From the NCBI RefSeq assembly GCF_008329985.2, contig NZ_CP038437.2, positions 3,720,001 through 3,784,000 of the forward strand: a stretch of 64,000 nucleotides of DNA. Reading direction: 5' to 3'. The DNA comes from Halomonas binhaiensis (GTDB taxonomy: Bacteria; Pseudomonadota; Gammaproteobacteria; Pseudomonadales; Halomonadaceae). Shown here in pieces: positions 43,152 to 54,549 of this stretch. The translations under genes and the position numbers were made by a program. The notes below the pieces were generated by a model, which worked only from the letters and a program-made list of their open reading frames with translations, was not told the origin of the DNA and made no database searches. Numbering within the stretch: position 1 is the first letter of the stretch; every line of letters starts with the position of its first letter.

Positions 43152-45863
43152 TCAGCCTTTCATGTCATTAAGGGCCAGTTCCAACTCGTTCAGTTCCAAC
43201 GTCGGGTCCTGGTAACGTTCGCCTTCCTTGAACTTGCCGAAATAGCACCGTTCCATCCAGTCTTGCACCTTATTGTCCTTGAAAATCTCGATCATGACGG
43301 CGATCACAATCACCAACACTACCAAGACAATACCCACACCTGTGGCGGCAGTGCCGAAAATCAGTGCACCCAGTTTCGTGAAGGCCACCATCGCAACAAA
43401 ACTTGATATACCTGAAATGAAGAACATCGTGCCAACCCAGCCGTTCCCCTCTTGAATCTCCTGCCATCCCCGGATGCCATCCCATACCGCCATCACCACA
43501 CCTGCGCCAATACCCAGGCCTCGGCCGGCAAAACGCAAGATGCGTCCAACATAACGCTCGATGCCTTTCCCCAGTCGGCTGCCTACCTTAGATGCGCTCT
43601 CCGACCATTTGCCCACCGTCTCCGCCAGTGTACCTGTCAAGCCCACAATGCCGGTGTGATAGCGCCAGCTGTTTTCGTTCTTTTCATGCGCCATGCCGCT
43701 GGCCAGGTCATCGGCCAGCTTGCCCAACGCCATGCATTGCAGAATACCGGTCACCACGCCCAAGCCGGCTTCGGTGGGCAGCAACTGGCGCCAACGCAGA
43801 CGTGTCAGCTCTGTACGGTCGGCCTCGGTCAAGATCGCAGCCTCGGCGAAGTGTCGCGCATTGCCCTGAGCATCCTTTCCGGGGAAATCTCCAACGACTC
43901 TGGGGTCGGCCATGATCAGGTAGCGGTACTTGCCAGTACCTTCAAGGTGAGTCCCGTAGATACGCGCCTTGCGCATCTGGATATCGATCGCCCGGTTCAG
44001 GTCATCCAACGTTCCCACTTGTGGGTTGACCGCCATCATACGTGCGACCAGCTCCGCAATCGCAGCGCGTTTGCTCATCGTCACATCGGCCATAATCACC
44101 GGTGCACGGGCAATGACACCCATTGCCACCAGCGCTGGCCCCACAGCCTGGTCAACCGCATTGGCCGCCACCTTGGCGAAGGGGCCACCCAATGCGGCTG
44201 CCAGCCGTACTACCGCGTTCTGGCTGCCGTTGCGCAGGGCATCGAGTGCCTCGCCGTAACCGGTAATCAAGCCATCCCAGGGTAGCCCGCGCAGGGCATC
44301 TGGCTTCAGGCCACCCTGCAATGTCTCATCCCACTGTCCCAGTATCACCTCCTGGTGGTAACCCATGGCTCTCAGCACCAGGTTGCGTCGCTCAATCGTC
44401 TTGGCAGAAAGCCAACGGTGGTACAGCGCTGCACATGGAGAATACTCCTGCGTATCCTGAATACACAGCAACAGCGTATCGACAAAGGCAGCACCGGATT
44501 CGATATCGTTATCGTCGTGCTGGGTGTCCAGATGTTTGTGGAGGTTATCACTCTCCATCCACTGCACATGTGCCCGAGCCAACGGGTTAAGCTGTTCGAT
44601 GTCGAGGGTACGCAATTCCTTTTTCCAGGCGCTCTCCCAGGATTGCAATTCCCCCATATTGAGCTTGTCGGTGTAATCGCTCCAAGCGTCTTCCCGAGCG
44701 GCAGCCAGTTGCTCGGGAGTGGGGTCACGAAAGCGTTCCAGCGTCTCTTGCTGCTGTTCGCGCACTCCAGGGACGAGCATTGCTGCCAACGCCATTCCAC
44801 CGGCACCGGGACCACTGCCATATGCCAGTTGAATGGCTTGGCGCTCGGTACGATAGATCTGTCGATTTTCGGCGTCTTCGCGAATACTGTGGCGGATATT
44901 GGCAATGGCAGAGGAGATTGCCAGCGGTCGAATGTTCTTCGTATCAGCCATCTTCTCGTCTAGTTTTGCCCTCATCAGGCCTGCCAGATCAGCCGCGATG
45001 CCCACCGGATCGTCCAGCGCGACCATCAGTGGCGGCATGTCCAGCGGTTCGGCCTGTTCCTGGGCCCAGGCCACCAGACCTTCGACCTGATCATCCATGC
45101 CATGGATTGGCGCCGGGCTATGGCTGAAAGGATAATGCAATTGGTAGAGGTCACTACGCATCAAGGTGACAGGCGGCAGATTGGGTGACATCCATGGATA
45201 TCTAGCTTCCGCCACCCGCTCGGCCAGCTCGGCTATTGGCGCGGCATGCTTGGCGCTACCGCCGCGCCATGCCGTCAACGAAAGCCTGCGCATATGGTCG
45301 CGCCGCTTCAGACCGCTGTCGCATATTTGGGCATTGGTGGCATGTTCCTTCCACACCCGCTTGGTCCAGGCGGTGTCGGAAAAGGCCAGATAGATATTAT
45401 CGGCCTGTTCCGCATTGGGGATGGTGATGCAACGCCCGGGGTAGTGGTGCTCCGGGTTGGAGGTGCAGGTGAATTCTTCATCCTGGGTTGGCGGCTGCAA
45501 TCTGCTGTCGATACTGCCCTGCGCCTTGTTCGGGTCCAGGCGCAGCAGCACGTCGTGTTTGATTTCCGTGACGTAGGGGAACAGATAACCCTTTTCTGTC
45601 ACCACATAGCCAGACCAGCTGCCACGGGTTTCATTGAACACATACAGATAACCGCCGCGCACCAGGCGCAAGGTATAAGCCTGCCCATCCGGCAGCGCAA
45701 TATCTGTCACGCCATCGCCAAACGGCCCGCTCAGCGCAGGGCCTACTGCTTCCCTGTTACCGCCGTCGGTACGCGTGATGGCATAACGCAAGGGCAGGAT
45801 CGGCAGGCCCTTCTTCTGGCAATACGGGCACTCTGCAATCGTCTTGTTGTCTGCTTCGCTCAT
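43152..45863 (-). CDS. VasX-like T6SS effector with C-terminal membrane-active region
   Basis: The 903-residue protein begins with the VasX-type N-terminal region: a CPYC motif (C12, C15), GLPILPLRYA and the YTLRLVRGGYLYVFNE block, which is used for loading onto VgrG through a DUF4123 chaperone. The long middle is helical. The C-terminus has hydrophobic stretches (LGIGAGVVMAVWDGIRGW; FFISGISSFVAMVAFTKLGA; TGVGIVLVVLVIVIAVMIEI), as in colicin-like pore formers. An AAGGAGG site lies five bases upstream; the start overlaps the adaptor stop by four bases. The N-terminal assignment is from recognition; the killing activity is inferred. Confidence 0.85.
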   Translation of the reverse strand: MSEADNKTIAECPYCQKKGLPILPLRYAITRTDGGNREAVGPALSGPFGDGVTDIALPDGQAYTLRLVRGGYLYVFNETRGSWSGYVVTEKGYLFPYVTEIKHDVLLRLDPNKAQGSIDSRLQPPTQDEEFTCTSNPEHHYPGRCITIPNAEQADNIYLAFSDTAWTKRVWKEHATNAQICDSGLKRRDHMRRLSLTAWRGGSAKHAAPIAELAERVAEARYPWMSPNLPPVTLMRSDLYQLHYPFSHSPAPIHGMDDQVEGLVAWAQEQAEPLDMPPLMVALDDPVGIAADLAGLMRAKLDEKMADTKNIRPLAISSAIANIRHSIREDAENRQIYRTERQAIQLAYGSGPGAGGMALAAMLVPGVREQQQETLERFRDPTPEQLAAAREDAWSDYTDKLNMGELQSWESAWKKELRTLDIEQLNPLARAHVQWMESDNLHKHLDTQHDDNDIESGAAFVDTLLLCIQDTQEYSPCAALYHRWLSAKTIERRNLVLRAMGYHQEVILGQWDETLQGGLKPDALRGLPWDGLITGYGEALDALRNGSQNAVVRLAAALGGPFAKVAANAVDQAVGPALVAMGVIARAPVIMADVTMSKRAAIAELVARMMAVNPQVGTLDDLNRAIDIQMRKARIYGTHLEGTGKYRYLIMADPRVVGDFPGKDAQGNARHFAEAAILTEADRTELTRLRWRQLLPTEAGLGVVTGILQCMALGKLADDLASGMAHEKNENSWRYHTGIVGLTGTLAETVGKWSESASKVGSRLGKGIERYVGRILRFAGRGLGIGAGVVMAVWDGIRGWQEIQEGNGWVGTMFFISGISSFVAMVAFTKLGALIFGTAATGVGIVLVVLVIVIAVMIEIFKDNKVQDWMERCYFGKFKEGERYQDPTLELNELELALNDMKG

Positions 45864-46765
45864 GGAGCCTCCTTGCGTATGTCACGGTCATCCAGCTCTG
45901 CGGCCAGATCCATCATCCTGGCATCATCGAGATCCGCACAGGCCTGGGTATAGGTCATCCCCGGCTCTCTCGCGCGCTTCAGGCAGGACAGAATAACGGG
46001 GTGGTCATGCATTCTGGGGTGGAAGCGTACCGCCTGTTCGGCGTATAGCTGGCGGTCGTCGTCTTCCGGCAATGGCCACTGTTCTGCCTGTTCAAGCAGG
46101 TTGTCGACCCATTGCCACAGCACAGCGTTTTGCTCCACTTCTGGAGCCAACAGCACCAACATCTCCAGCGTGCTGTTGAGTAGCGCCAGCCGATCGATGC
46201 ACTGCCATTGTTCCTTGCTGAGAAACAAGTGATACACCTTGGGTGCCTCACTCGACTGATGGCGCTGGCTATGCCAGCGTCCGTCGTCATCCGGCCAAGT
46301 CCATGCATGCACCGGCCCCAGCAGCACATCCATTTGCTCGGCGTCCAGCTGCCAGCACAGGTGGCGAAAAACATAAGGATCGTAGAACCGCAGCCACCAA
46401 TAGCGCGAATCGCCCTGGCGGCGCTGCTCCAGATGGTGCATGAGATGCCTGGCGACCCGCTCCGCCGGTGCATGGCTACCAAGCAAGGCACAGAAGAACG
46501 CAACACCACGCTGCCGGTGTCGTTCGATACGTTCGCGCAGGGCCAACCTCGCGTCTTTGGGCATCTCGTTCAAGCGCACCAGTTGCGGCAACAAGTGCGG
46601 GCGGGCGTTGACATTGGGAGTCAGTAGCGGCTCACAGGGCAGATCCGCCCAGTCTTCGGCATCAATAGACAACGGGTTAAGCAATGCATATTGGTGCACC
46701 AGCAAGGCGTCTTCCGGCAAGGTATCGACCGTACTCTGTCCTTTGGGGGCTTGGTATTGCCGCAT
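45860..46765 (-). CDS. DUF4123 T6SS effector-loading chaperone (Tap/TEC type)
   Basis: The 301-residue protein has DUF4123 features: an N-terminal YALLNPLS, FCALLGSHAPAERVARHLMHHL, and the core WWLRFYDPYVFRHLCWQLDAEQMDVLLGPV (given in part). It lies between vgrG and the effector, six bases after vgrG and overlapping the effector by four. Such adaptors bind an effector's N-terminal region and mount it on the VgrG tip, so its partner is probably the VasX-like protein. Confidence 0.88.
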   Translation of the reverse strand: MRQYQAPKGQSTVDTLPEDALLVHQYALLNPLSIDAEDWADLPCEPLLTPNVNARPHLLPQLVRLNEMPKDARLALRERIERHRQRGVAFFCALLGSHAPAERVARHLMHHLEQRRQGDSRYWWLRFYDPYVFRHLCWQLDAEQMDVLLGPVHAWTWPDDDGRWHSQRHQSSEAPKVYHLFLSKEQWQCIDRLALLNSTLEMLVLLAPEVEQNAVLWQWVDNLLEQAEQWPLPEDDDRQLYAEQAVRFHPRMHDHPVILSCLKRAREPGMTYTQACADLDDARMMDLAAELDDRDIRKEAP

Positions 46766-46771
46766 CCTGCC

Positions 46772-49411
46772 TTAACCCCCTAACGGTGCAGCGCCGCTAC
46801 GCTGCTGGTCGGCGCCTGTCAGTTGCGTTTCGCAGCCGCCTTCCGGCAGCTCCGGTATGGCACCGTCCATGCCCTGCGGGCCGGAAAAGGCTTGCTGTGC
46901 GCCTTTGATATCGACCTTGCCTGGGCAATGCACTTCGATATCGCCGCCCTTGATACGGATATACCCGCCACCGCTGGTGAGCAGGATTTCCTCGGCGGCT
47001 TCGATGCGCACCTTGCTCTCGGTCGAGGTGATCTTGACGTCCTTCTCGGCGGTCAGCGCCATTTCGTCGCTTTGGGCCTGGATATCGACCTTGCCCTTGG
47101 CGGCGAACAGCTTGATGCCAGCACGCTGCACAAACAGGGAAATCCTGTCGGAGATGGCGCCGATCAGGCTCTTGCCTGCGGCCAGGTTGATGTCATCACC
47201 GCTGGTCACGCTCAATGACTTGCCCTGGGCCAGATGGGTCGATTCCGGCGTGCTGGCGGCAATCCCTGCCGGTGAGCTCAGGTGCAGCCAAGGCGCCTTG
47301 AGATGCGCGGCCTCGCCGCGTCCAGCCTGACTGGCGCCACGGGCGGTGGACTGGTCCTGATCCGCGGCAGCATCGGCGCTGCCTGTATCGGCACTTCCAT
47401 AAGCCCCCTGGGAGTCGTCACTGGCCTGCTTGAGATTGGTACGCGACTCGAGAGCGTCGGCATTGTGCTGGGTGGCGCTTTCACTCAAGGCGTCAGCCAG
47501 GCGATGCGCGCTCGAAAGCTGCTCGGTGGCCTGCGTCAGTTCAAGCTGGTCGCCAGAAGCGCCGAGTTGGCCCCAACTGGTCAACAGCAGGCCCTGATTG
47601 GCGCGGATGGCACCATAGGCATCGGAACGCAGTTCGAAGCCGGTGCCGCGGAAAGCACCGCGGGTATTGCCGTTCTGGTGAATCAGATAGCCAAGGTTGA
47701 GCTGGCTCTTGTCATACTCGGAATTGAGCCGCACCCGCTCCTGATCGGTGGCGTCGTCGAACACCAGTTCGTTGAACTTACCGCCCCGGTAGGTCTTGGT
47801 CTTGAAGCCGGACAGCAGGCCGTTGCTGTGCCATTCGGGGGTCTGGTCGCCGTTGTACACCCGGCCAGTGATGAGTGGCCGCGAGGGATCGCCCTCGAGA
47901 AAGCTGACGGTCACTTCCTGGTCGATACGCGGCACGAACACGCCGCCCCAACCGGCCCCGGCATTAGGCTCGGACACGCGCAGCCAGCAACTGGAATGGT
48001 CATTGCGCTGGCCCTGGCGGTCCCAGTGGAACTGCACCTTCACCCGGTTGAGGTGATCGGTATGGATCTCTTCGTTTTCCGGACCGACAACGATGGCCGT
48101 CTGCAAGCCGCTCAGCACCGGGCGCGGATGATCGAGAGAAGAACGGTACGGCTGACTGAGGCGCTGAGATTCGAAATCAACCAGGTAATGACCGGTACCG
48201 GCCTGCTGGTAGTCGTCACGGTACAGGCTGTCATCTTGCTTATCTTCAAGAGCTAAGCCATACGCCTTGCGTGCCTCGTCTATCTGTTTCTGCAGGCTGC
48301 CCGGCAGGGTATTGAGATGCACCGATACCGGCAGCGCATTTTCGGCATGAATGGTCAGGCCGAGCACCAGGAACTGGCGTTCGCTCTCGTTACCCTGCTC
48401 GTGGCGAGCATGCTGGCTGAGTTCGAACCACTGGCCGGCCTGTAGCTGGCGAACCCCGCCAGCCCCGTGAAACCGCTTGGCCTGGGATTCCAGGGCTTCC
48501 ATGCGATTGACAGTCAGGCGCTCGCCACGTGGATAGTCGTGATAATGGTACTCGCCGGGATAGTCGTAGACTTCGATATCCGGCAGGTTGCCCTGGTCAC
48601 GAATGGTGTCCAGACCCGTTCGCTTCTCCAGCCGTGGCTGCTTGTAGTCGAAGGTACCAACGCTGACACGCTTGGGTTGCTGGCGGCGCCGACCACTCCA
48701 TTGAGTGATGGTGTCTTCTGTCTCCGTGGCATCCTGGCGATGGAAGCGGATGGTCTGCGGCGCAACCGCGGAACAGGTTGCGGGGTCATCGGTGAACACG
48801 ATGCGATGGCCATCGGAATCATCATCTTCACCGGCATGTTCCGCATACCACCAAATGCCTTCTTGCTCCATGAGTCGACTGATGAAATGGAAATCCGATT
48901 CGCGATACTGCACTTCGAAGGAGCGAACGGGATACTCGCGGCGCAGATCAAAGCGCCAGCGCGCGGTATTTCCGCCCATGGCCGTCGTGTGAGGCTCGAA
49001 CACCGCCTCGAGAATCTCGACGACGTTCTTGTCCTGGAAGATGCGGCTGTCGCGGCCCAGCTGGAGCATCGCCAGCCACGGTACCAGGGTCAATTGATAA
49101 TAAAATACACCGCCATCCTCACCGAGCATGGCAGCCGACTCCACCAGCCCGGACAGCGGGCGGTACTGGCCATCGGCCTGGCGGATGCCCAATTCAGCGG
49201 GTTGCGCGATCAGGCTCTTGAGTTCGATATCGCCGCGCTGGGAAATGCAATCGAGAGTGTAGGAAAACGGTCGCGACAGGCGCTCTTCACCGACCAGACG
49301 ATGCGGGATCAGATCCGTGCCGCCGAGCTTCAGGGTCAGCAGGCGTTCGTGCTGCGATAGCGGCCCCGACAGGATACGGGCCAGTAAATCACCGGTGTCA
49401 TCCGTGAACAT
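46772..49411 (-). CDS. vgrG: VgrG spike protein of the type VI secretion system
   Basis: The 879-residue protein has the gp27-like part (residues about 25-370: LLTLKLGGTDLIPHRLVGEE, FHFISRLMEQEGIWWYAEH), the OB-fold/gp5-like part with HTDHLNRVKVQFHWDRQG and CWLRVSEPNAGAGWGGVFVP, and a C-terminal beta-helix with DUF2345-type repeats (KSLSVTSGDDINLAAGKSLI, VDIQAQSDEMALTAEKDVKI). It ends without a fused toxin domain. It carries effectors on the T6SS tip. No structural T6SS genes are in the window, so this is an orphan vgrG module relying on a locus elsewhere. GAGGA lies 11 bases upstream of the ATG. Confidence 0.96.
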   Translation of the reverse strand: MFTDDTGDLLARILSGPLSQHERLLTLKLGGTDLIPHRLVGEERLSRPFSYTLDCISQRGDIELKSLIAQPAELGIRQADGQYRPLSGLVESAAMLGEDGGVFYYQLTLVPWLAMLQLGRDSRIFQDKNVVEILEAVFEPHTTAMGGNTARWRFDLRREYPVRSFEVQYRESDFHFISRLMEQEGIWWYAEHAGEDDDSDGHRIVFTDDPATCSAVAPQTIRFHRQDATETEDTITQWSGRRRQQPKRVSVGTFDYKQPRLEKRTGLDTIRDQGNLPDIEVYDYPGEYHYHDYPRGERLTVNRMEALESQAKRFHGAGGVRQLQAGQWFELSQHARHEQGNESERQFLVLGLTIHAENALPVSVHLNTLPGSLQKQIDEARKAYGLALEDKQDDSLYRDDYQQAGTGHYLVDFESQRLSQPYRSSLDHPRPVLSGLQTAIVVGPENEEIHTDHLNRVKVQFHWDRQGQRNDHSSCWLRVSEPNAGAGWGGVFVPRIDQEVTVSFLEGDPSRPLITGRVYNGDQTPEWHSNGLLSGFKTKTYRGGKFNELVFDDATDQERVRLNSEYDKSQLNLGYLIHQNGNTRGAFRGTGFELRSDAYGAIRANQGLLLTSWGQLGASGDQLELTQATEQLSSAHRLADALSESATQHNADALESRTNLKQASDDSQGAYGSADTGSADAAADQDQSTARGASQAGRGEAAHLKAPWLHLSSPAGIAASTPESTHLAQGKSLSVTSGDDINLAAGKSLIGAISDRISLFVQRAGIKLFAAKGKVDIQAQSDEMALTAEKDVKITSTESKVRIEAAEEILLTSGGGYIRIKGGDIEVHCPGKVDIKGAQQAFSGPQGMDGAIPELPEGGCETQLTGADQQRSGAAPLGG

Positions 49412-49425
49412 GATTGCGTTTTCCT

Positions 49426-49466
49426 CGATGCCGCTATGTTTTTCTTCGTGCCGCGATGTTTTTTCA
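49426..49466. repeat. Short tandem repeat in the vgrG leader
   Basis: CGATGCCGCTATGTTTTTC is followed by CGTGCCGCGATGTTTTTTC, a diverged unit of about 20-21 bases, right upstream of the vgrG ribosome site. The remaining spacer to 49640 holds nothing I recognise. Confidence 0.7.
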
Positions 49467-49640
49467 TGCCACTAGCAAGGGCAACGCAGCATATATTTAC
49501 ATGGCTCAATTGCAGTGTTGTGTTGCGCTGAGCGTGCACACTGATTGATTCAGCATTTCCCGAATGGAGCACATTACAGCAAGTACACAAAGTCGCCCAC
49601 TGGAGACATCACTCACATCTTGTAAGTAATAACGTAATTG

Positions 49641-49662
49641 ATTGTAAGAGATCGCTTACAAT
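49641..49662. terminator. Hairpin overlapping the LysR stop
   Basis: ATTGTAAG pairs with CTTACAAT over six bases; the stop TAA of the LysR gene is in the stem. No T-tract follows, so it is a weak terminator candidate. Confidence 0.4.
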
Positions 49663-50552
49663 TCGCCTGAGAACAGCTCTACCAGCCAATCGATGAACAC
49701 TCGCAAGCGTGGACTCAGGTGGCGATGGTGCGGATAGAGCACTGCCATGGGCAAAGGCGTCAGACGATACTGCGGCAGGATCTCGACCAGACTCCCCGCC
49801 TGCAGTTGCCGCTCGACATGGTAACGCGGCACCTGGATGATGCCAAAGCCCGCTTCACAGGCGGCCACGTAGGCTTCGCCGTGATTGACAGCGACATTGG
49901 CGGGCATATCCCAGGGCACTTCCTTGTCAGCAACGCGAAACGCCAGTGGATCCGGCCGTCCGGTGGTCGGCGACTGATAGGCCACGCAGCGATGGCCTTC
50001 CAGTTCAGCAAGTTCGGTCGGTACACCATGAAGATTCAGATACTCCGCGCTGGCACAGGTTACCTGCTCCAGGGTTGCCAAGGGCCTGGCGACCAGCGAG
50101 GAATCTTCCAGCACACCGATGCGCACCACACAATCCACGCCTTCACGCACCAGGTCGACCATGCGATCGCCAATACCGATTTCAAGCACAATGTCCGGGA
50201 AGCGCTGGTGAAAATCCGGTAACGCCGGCATGACCACCAAGCGCCCCAGGGACGCCGGCAGATCGACTCGTAGCCGACCATGCGGCTGGTGCGCCACCTG
50301 GGACAGCGCACTTTCGGTTTCTTCGATCTGGGCCAGAATGTCGCGACAGTGCTGATAATAGGACTGACCATCCAGGGTGGTGCTGACCTGGCGTGTGGTA
50401 CGTTGCAACAGGCGCACGCCCAGGCGGGCTTCCAGCTGGCGAATGATGGTGCTGGCCGAGGCCCTGGATATTGCCAGTTGCTCGGCGGCCTGGGTGAAGC
50501 TGCCGAGTTCCACGACCCGGGCGTAGAGCCGCATGGCATCGAAGCGGTCCAT
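49656..50552 (-). CDS. LysR family transcriptional regulator
   Basis: The 298-residue protein starts MDRFDAMRLYARVVELGSFT, with helix-turn-helix AAEQLAISRASASTIIRQLE, and has an effector domain (LRVDLPASLGRLVVMPAL, DCVVRIGVLEDSSLVARPL). It belongs to the CrgA-like subgroup. The start at 50552 has GAGG seven bases upstream; an in-frame ATG lies seven codons earlier. It is divergent from the BenE-type transporter and may regulate it. Confidence 0.9.
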   Translation of the reverse strand: MDRFDAMRLYARVVELGSFTQAAEQLAISRASASTIIRQLEARLGVRLLQRTTRQVSTTLDGQSYYQHCRDILAQIEETESALSQVAHQPHGRLRVDLPASLGRLVVMPALPDFHQRFPDIVLEIGIGDRMVDLVREGVDCVVRIGVLEDSSLVARPLATLEQVTCASAEYLNLHGVPTELAELEGHRCVAYQSPTTGRPDPLAFRVADKEVPWDMPANVAVNHGEAYVAACEAGFGIIQVPRYHVERQLQAGSLVEILPQYRLTPLPMAVLYPHHRHLSPRLRVFIDWLVELFSGEL

Positions 50553-50632
50553 GAATGCCTCAACACTGTTCAATGAGACTGAACAGTGTTGCCACTCCAG
50601 GTCTATTTATCAATTTTTCTTCACCCAATACG

Positions 50633-50730
50633 CTACGCCTCATAAGTTACGGACCATTCGTTACGAGCTATTCGTTACGAGCTATTTGTTACGAGCTATT
50701 TGCTACAAGCCATAAGCTACGAACCATAAG
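50633..50730. repeat. 14-bp tandem array, seven copies, before the BenE gene
   Basis: Seven 14-base units run from 50633 to 50730; the core form is TTACGAGCTATTYG (50661-50702, three near-identical units) and the outer ones drift to CTACGAACCATAAG. The array lies between the divergent LysR and BenE genes. It equals the array at 30965-31062 in period and copy number but not in sequence. Confidence 0.93.
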
Positions 50731-50760
50731 CGACAATCAACAAGCCGCCGTACAGCTCAA

Positions 50761-50820
50761 ACAACAGGTCTACAGACAACAGGTGTACAAACAAAAGATG
50801 CACAAACAACAGATGTACAG
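50761..50820. repeat. 15-bp tandem array (four copies) at the BenE start
   Basis: ACAACAGGTCTACAG and three variants follow each other from 50761 to 50820. In the BenE frame they encode QQVYR, QQVYK, QKMHK and QQMYR. The true start codon must be in or just after this array. Confidence 0.93.
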
Positions 50821-52039
50821 AGACGTATCCCTGTCTACCGTGATGGCGGGATTTCTGGCGGTGCTGGTGTCTTATTCCGGCCCGATGATCATCTTTTTCC
50901 AGGCCGCCAACAGTGCCGATGTGTCCAATGCCATGCTGACCTCCTGGGTATGGGCGGTTTCCATTGGCGCGGGCATATCCGGCATTCTGCTCAGCCTGTG
51001 GCTCAAGGTTCCCGTGGTCACGGCATGGTCGGCTCCTGGAACCGCGCTGTTGATCACGCTGTTTCCGGGGATCACGCTGAATGAGGCGGTAGGTGCCTAC
51101 ATCAGCGCTGCTGTCATCCTGTTCGCGATTGGCATCAGCGGCTATTTCGACCGGCTACTCGCGGTCATTCCGCGGGGCATCGCCAGCGCCATGATGGCCG
51201 GTATCCTGTTCCAGTTCGGGGTCGGCATCTTCCATGCGGTTGAGGTCTCGCCAGCGCTGGCCTTTGGCATGATCGCGGCCTACCTGGTGCTCAAGCGCCT
51301 GTTTCCGCGTTACTGTCTGGTGCTGTTGCTGGCTGTGGGCGTAGCCCTGGCCGTTGTCTTCGAGGATGCCAGCCTGGAAGGCGTGAGCCTGTCGCTGGCC
51401 ATACCGCAGTTCATCACCCCGGAATGGAGCTGGTCATCGACATTGAGCCTGGCCTTGCCTCTGGTACTGGTCAGCCTGAGCGGACAGTTCATGCCCGGCA
51501 TGACCATTCTGCACACCTCCGGCTACAACACTCCGGCCCGCCCGATCCTGGTCGGCACCGGTATTCTGTCTGTGCTGGTAGCCTTCTTCGGAGGCATCAC
51601 CATTGTGCTGGCCTCGATCACCGCGGCCCTTTGCACCAGCAAGGATGCCCACGAGAACCCCGACAAGCGCTATATGGCTGGCGTCGCCAATGGCGTCTTC
51701 TATCTGATCGGTGGTTGCCTGGCCGGTACCATCGTACTGCTGTTCACTGCCCTGCCGGCGACGTTCATCGCCGTGCTTGCCGGCCTGGCGCTGGTTGGCG
51801 CCATCGGCAACAATCTGATGGGCGCCGTCAATGCCGAGGATCATCGTGAAGCCTCACTGTTGACCTTCCTGGCCACCGCTTCGGGAATGTCTTTTGCTGG
51901 CCTGGGCTCTGCCTTCTGGGGAGTAGTGATCGGCGCTGTCACCTACCTGGTGCTGCACAAGCCCTGGCAACGCCAGATGATCACCGCCAAGCAAGCGGTT
52001 GCCGAGTCGCCAAAGCTCAAGTCTTCAAGCCGCCCATGA
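50798..52039 (+). CDS. BenE-type benzoate/H+ symporter family transporter
   Basis: The protein of about 413 residues has 11-12 spans and family signatures: LVSYSGPMIIFFQAAN, VPVVTAWSAPGTALLITLFPG, IPRGIASAMMAGILFQFGVG, and LASITAALCTSKDAHENPD. BenE imports benzoate-like acids with protons, but no benzoate genes are here, so another aromatic acid is possible. The start is uncertain: ATGs at 50798 and 50813 both lie in a 15-bp repeat and neither has a clear ribosome site. The longer frame from 50555 crosses a second repeat array and is not credible. Confidence 0.87.
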   Translation: MHKQQMYRDVSLSTVMAGFLAVLVSYSGPMIIFFQAANSADVSNAMLTSWVWAVSIGAGISGILLSLWLKVPVVTAWSAPGTALLITLFPGITLNEAVGAYISAAVILFAIGISGYFDRLLAVIPRGIASAMMAGILFQFGVGIFHAVEVSPALAFGMIAAYLVLKRLFPRYCLVLLLAVGVALAVVFEDASLEGVSLSLAIPQFITPEWSWSSTLSLALPLVLVSLSGQFMPGMTILHTSGYNTPARPILVGTGILSVLVAFFGGITIVLASITAALCTSKDAHENPDKRYMAGVANGVFYLIGGCLAGTIVLLFTALPATFIAVLAGLALVGAIGNNLMGAVNAEDHREASLLTFLATASGMSFAGLGSAFWGVVIGAVTYLVLHKPWQRQMITAKQAVAESPKLKSSSRP

Positions 52040-52092
52040 AGTGAGCTTCAAAGGTGGATTGAAAACGTGCTTCCAATTAGCATCCTAAAGAT

Positions 52093-52117
52093 GCGCTGAC
52101 CTTTCCTCGGTCAGCGC
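52093..52117 (+). terminator. Hairpin after the BenE gene
   Basis: GCGCTGACC pairs with GGTCAGCGC over seven bases, 53 bases after the BenE stop. A T-rich run appears only after another ten bases, so it is a moderate terminator candidate. Confidence 0.5.
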
Positions 52118-52163
52118 GCGGCCGTTGCCTTTTTCGCTCCCCTTCACTTCTGCGTGGTCCACC

Positions 52164-54472
<2,309 letters not shown>

Positions 54473-54549
54473 TTAAGGCATGATTGGCAGCATTACTTGG
54501 ACATTTCGCATATTCGCGCTAGACCTTCGTCGAACACTGAGAAACCATC

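Noticed and set aside
43152..45863. Rhs or polymorphic nuclease toxin
   Set aside because: No YD repeats or nuclease motifs; the N-terminal CPYC/LPLRYA region and C-terminal hydrophobic segments fit a VasX-like pore-former better.
47282..48256. Plus-strand frame of 324 codons opposite vgrG
   Set aside because: Shadow of vgrG, which has clear gp27/gp5-like motifs on the other strand.
50555..50797. N-terminal extension of the BenE transporter of about 80 residues
   Set aside because: The extension is encoded by two tandem repeat arrays and overlaps the divergent LysR start; BenE proteins begin near the first membrane span.
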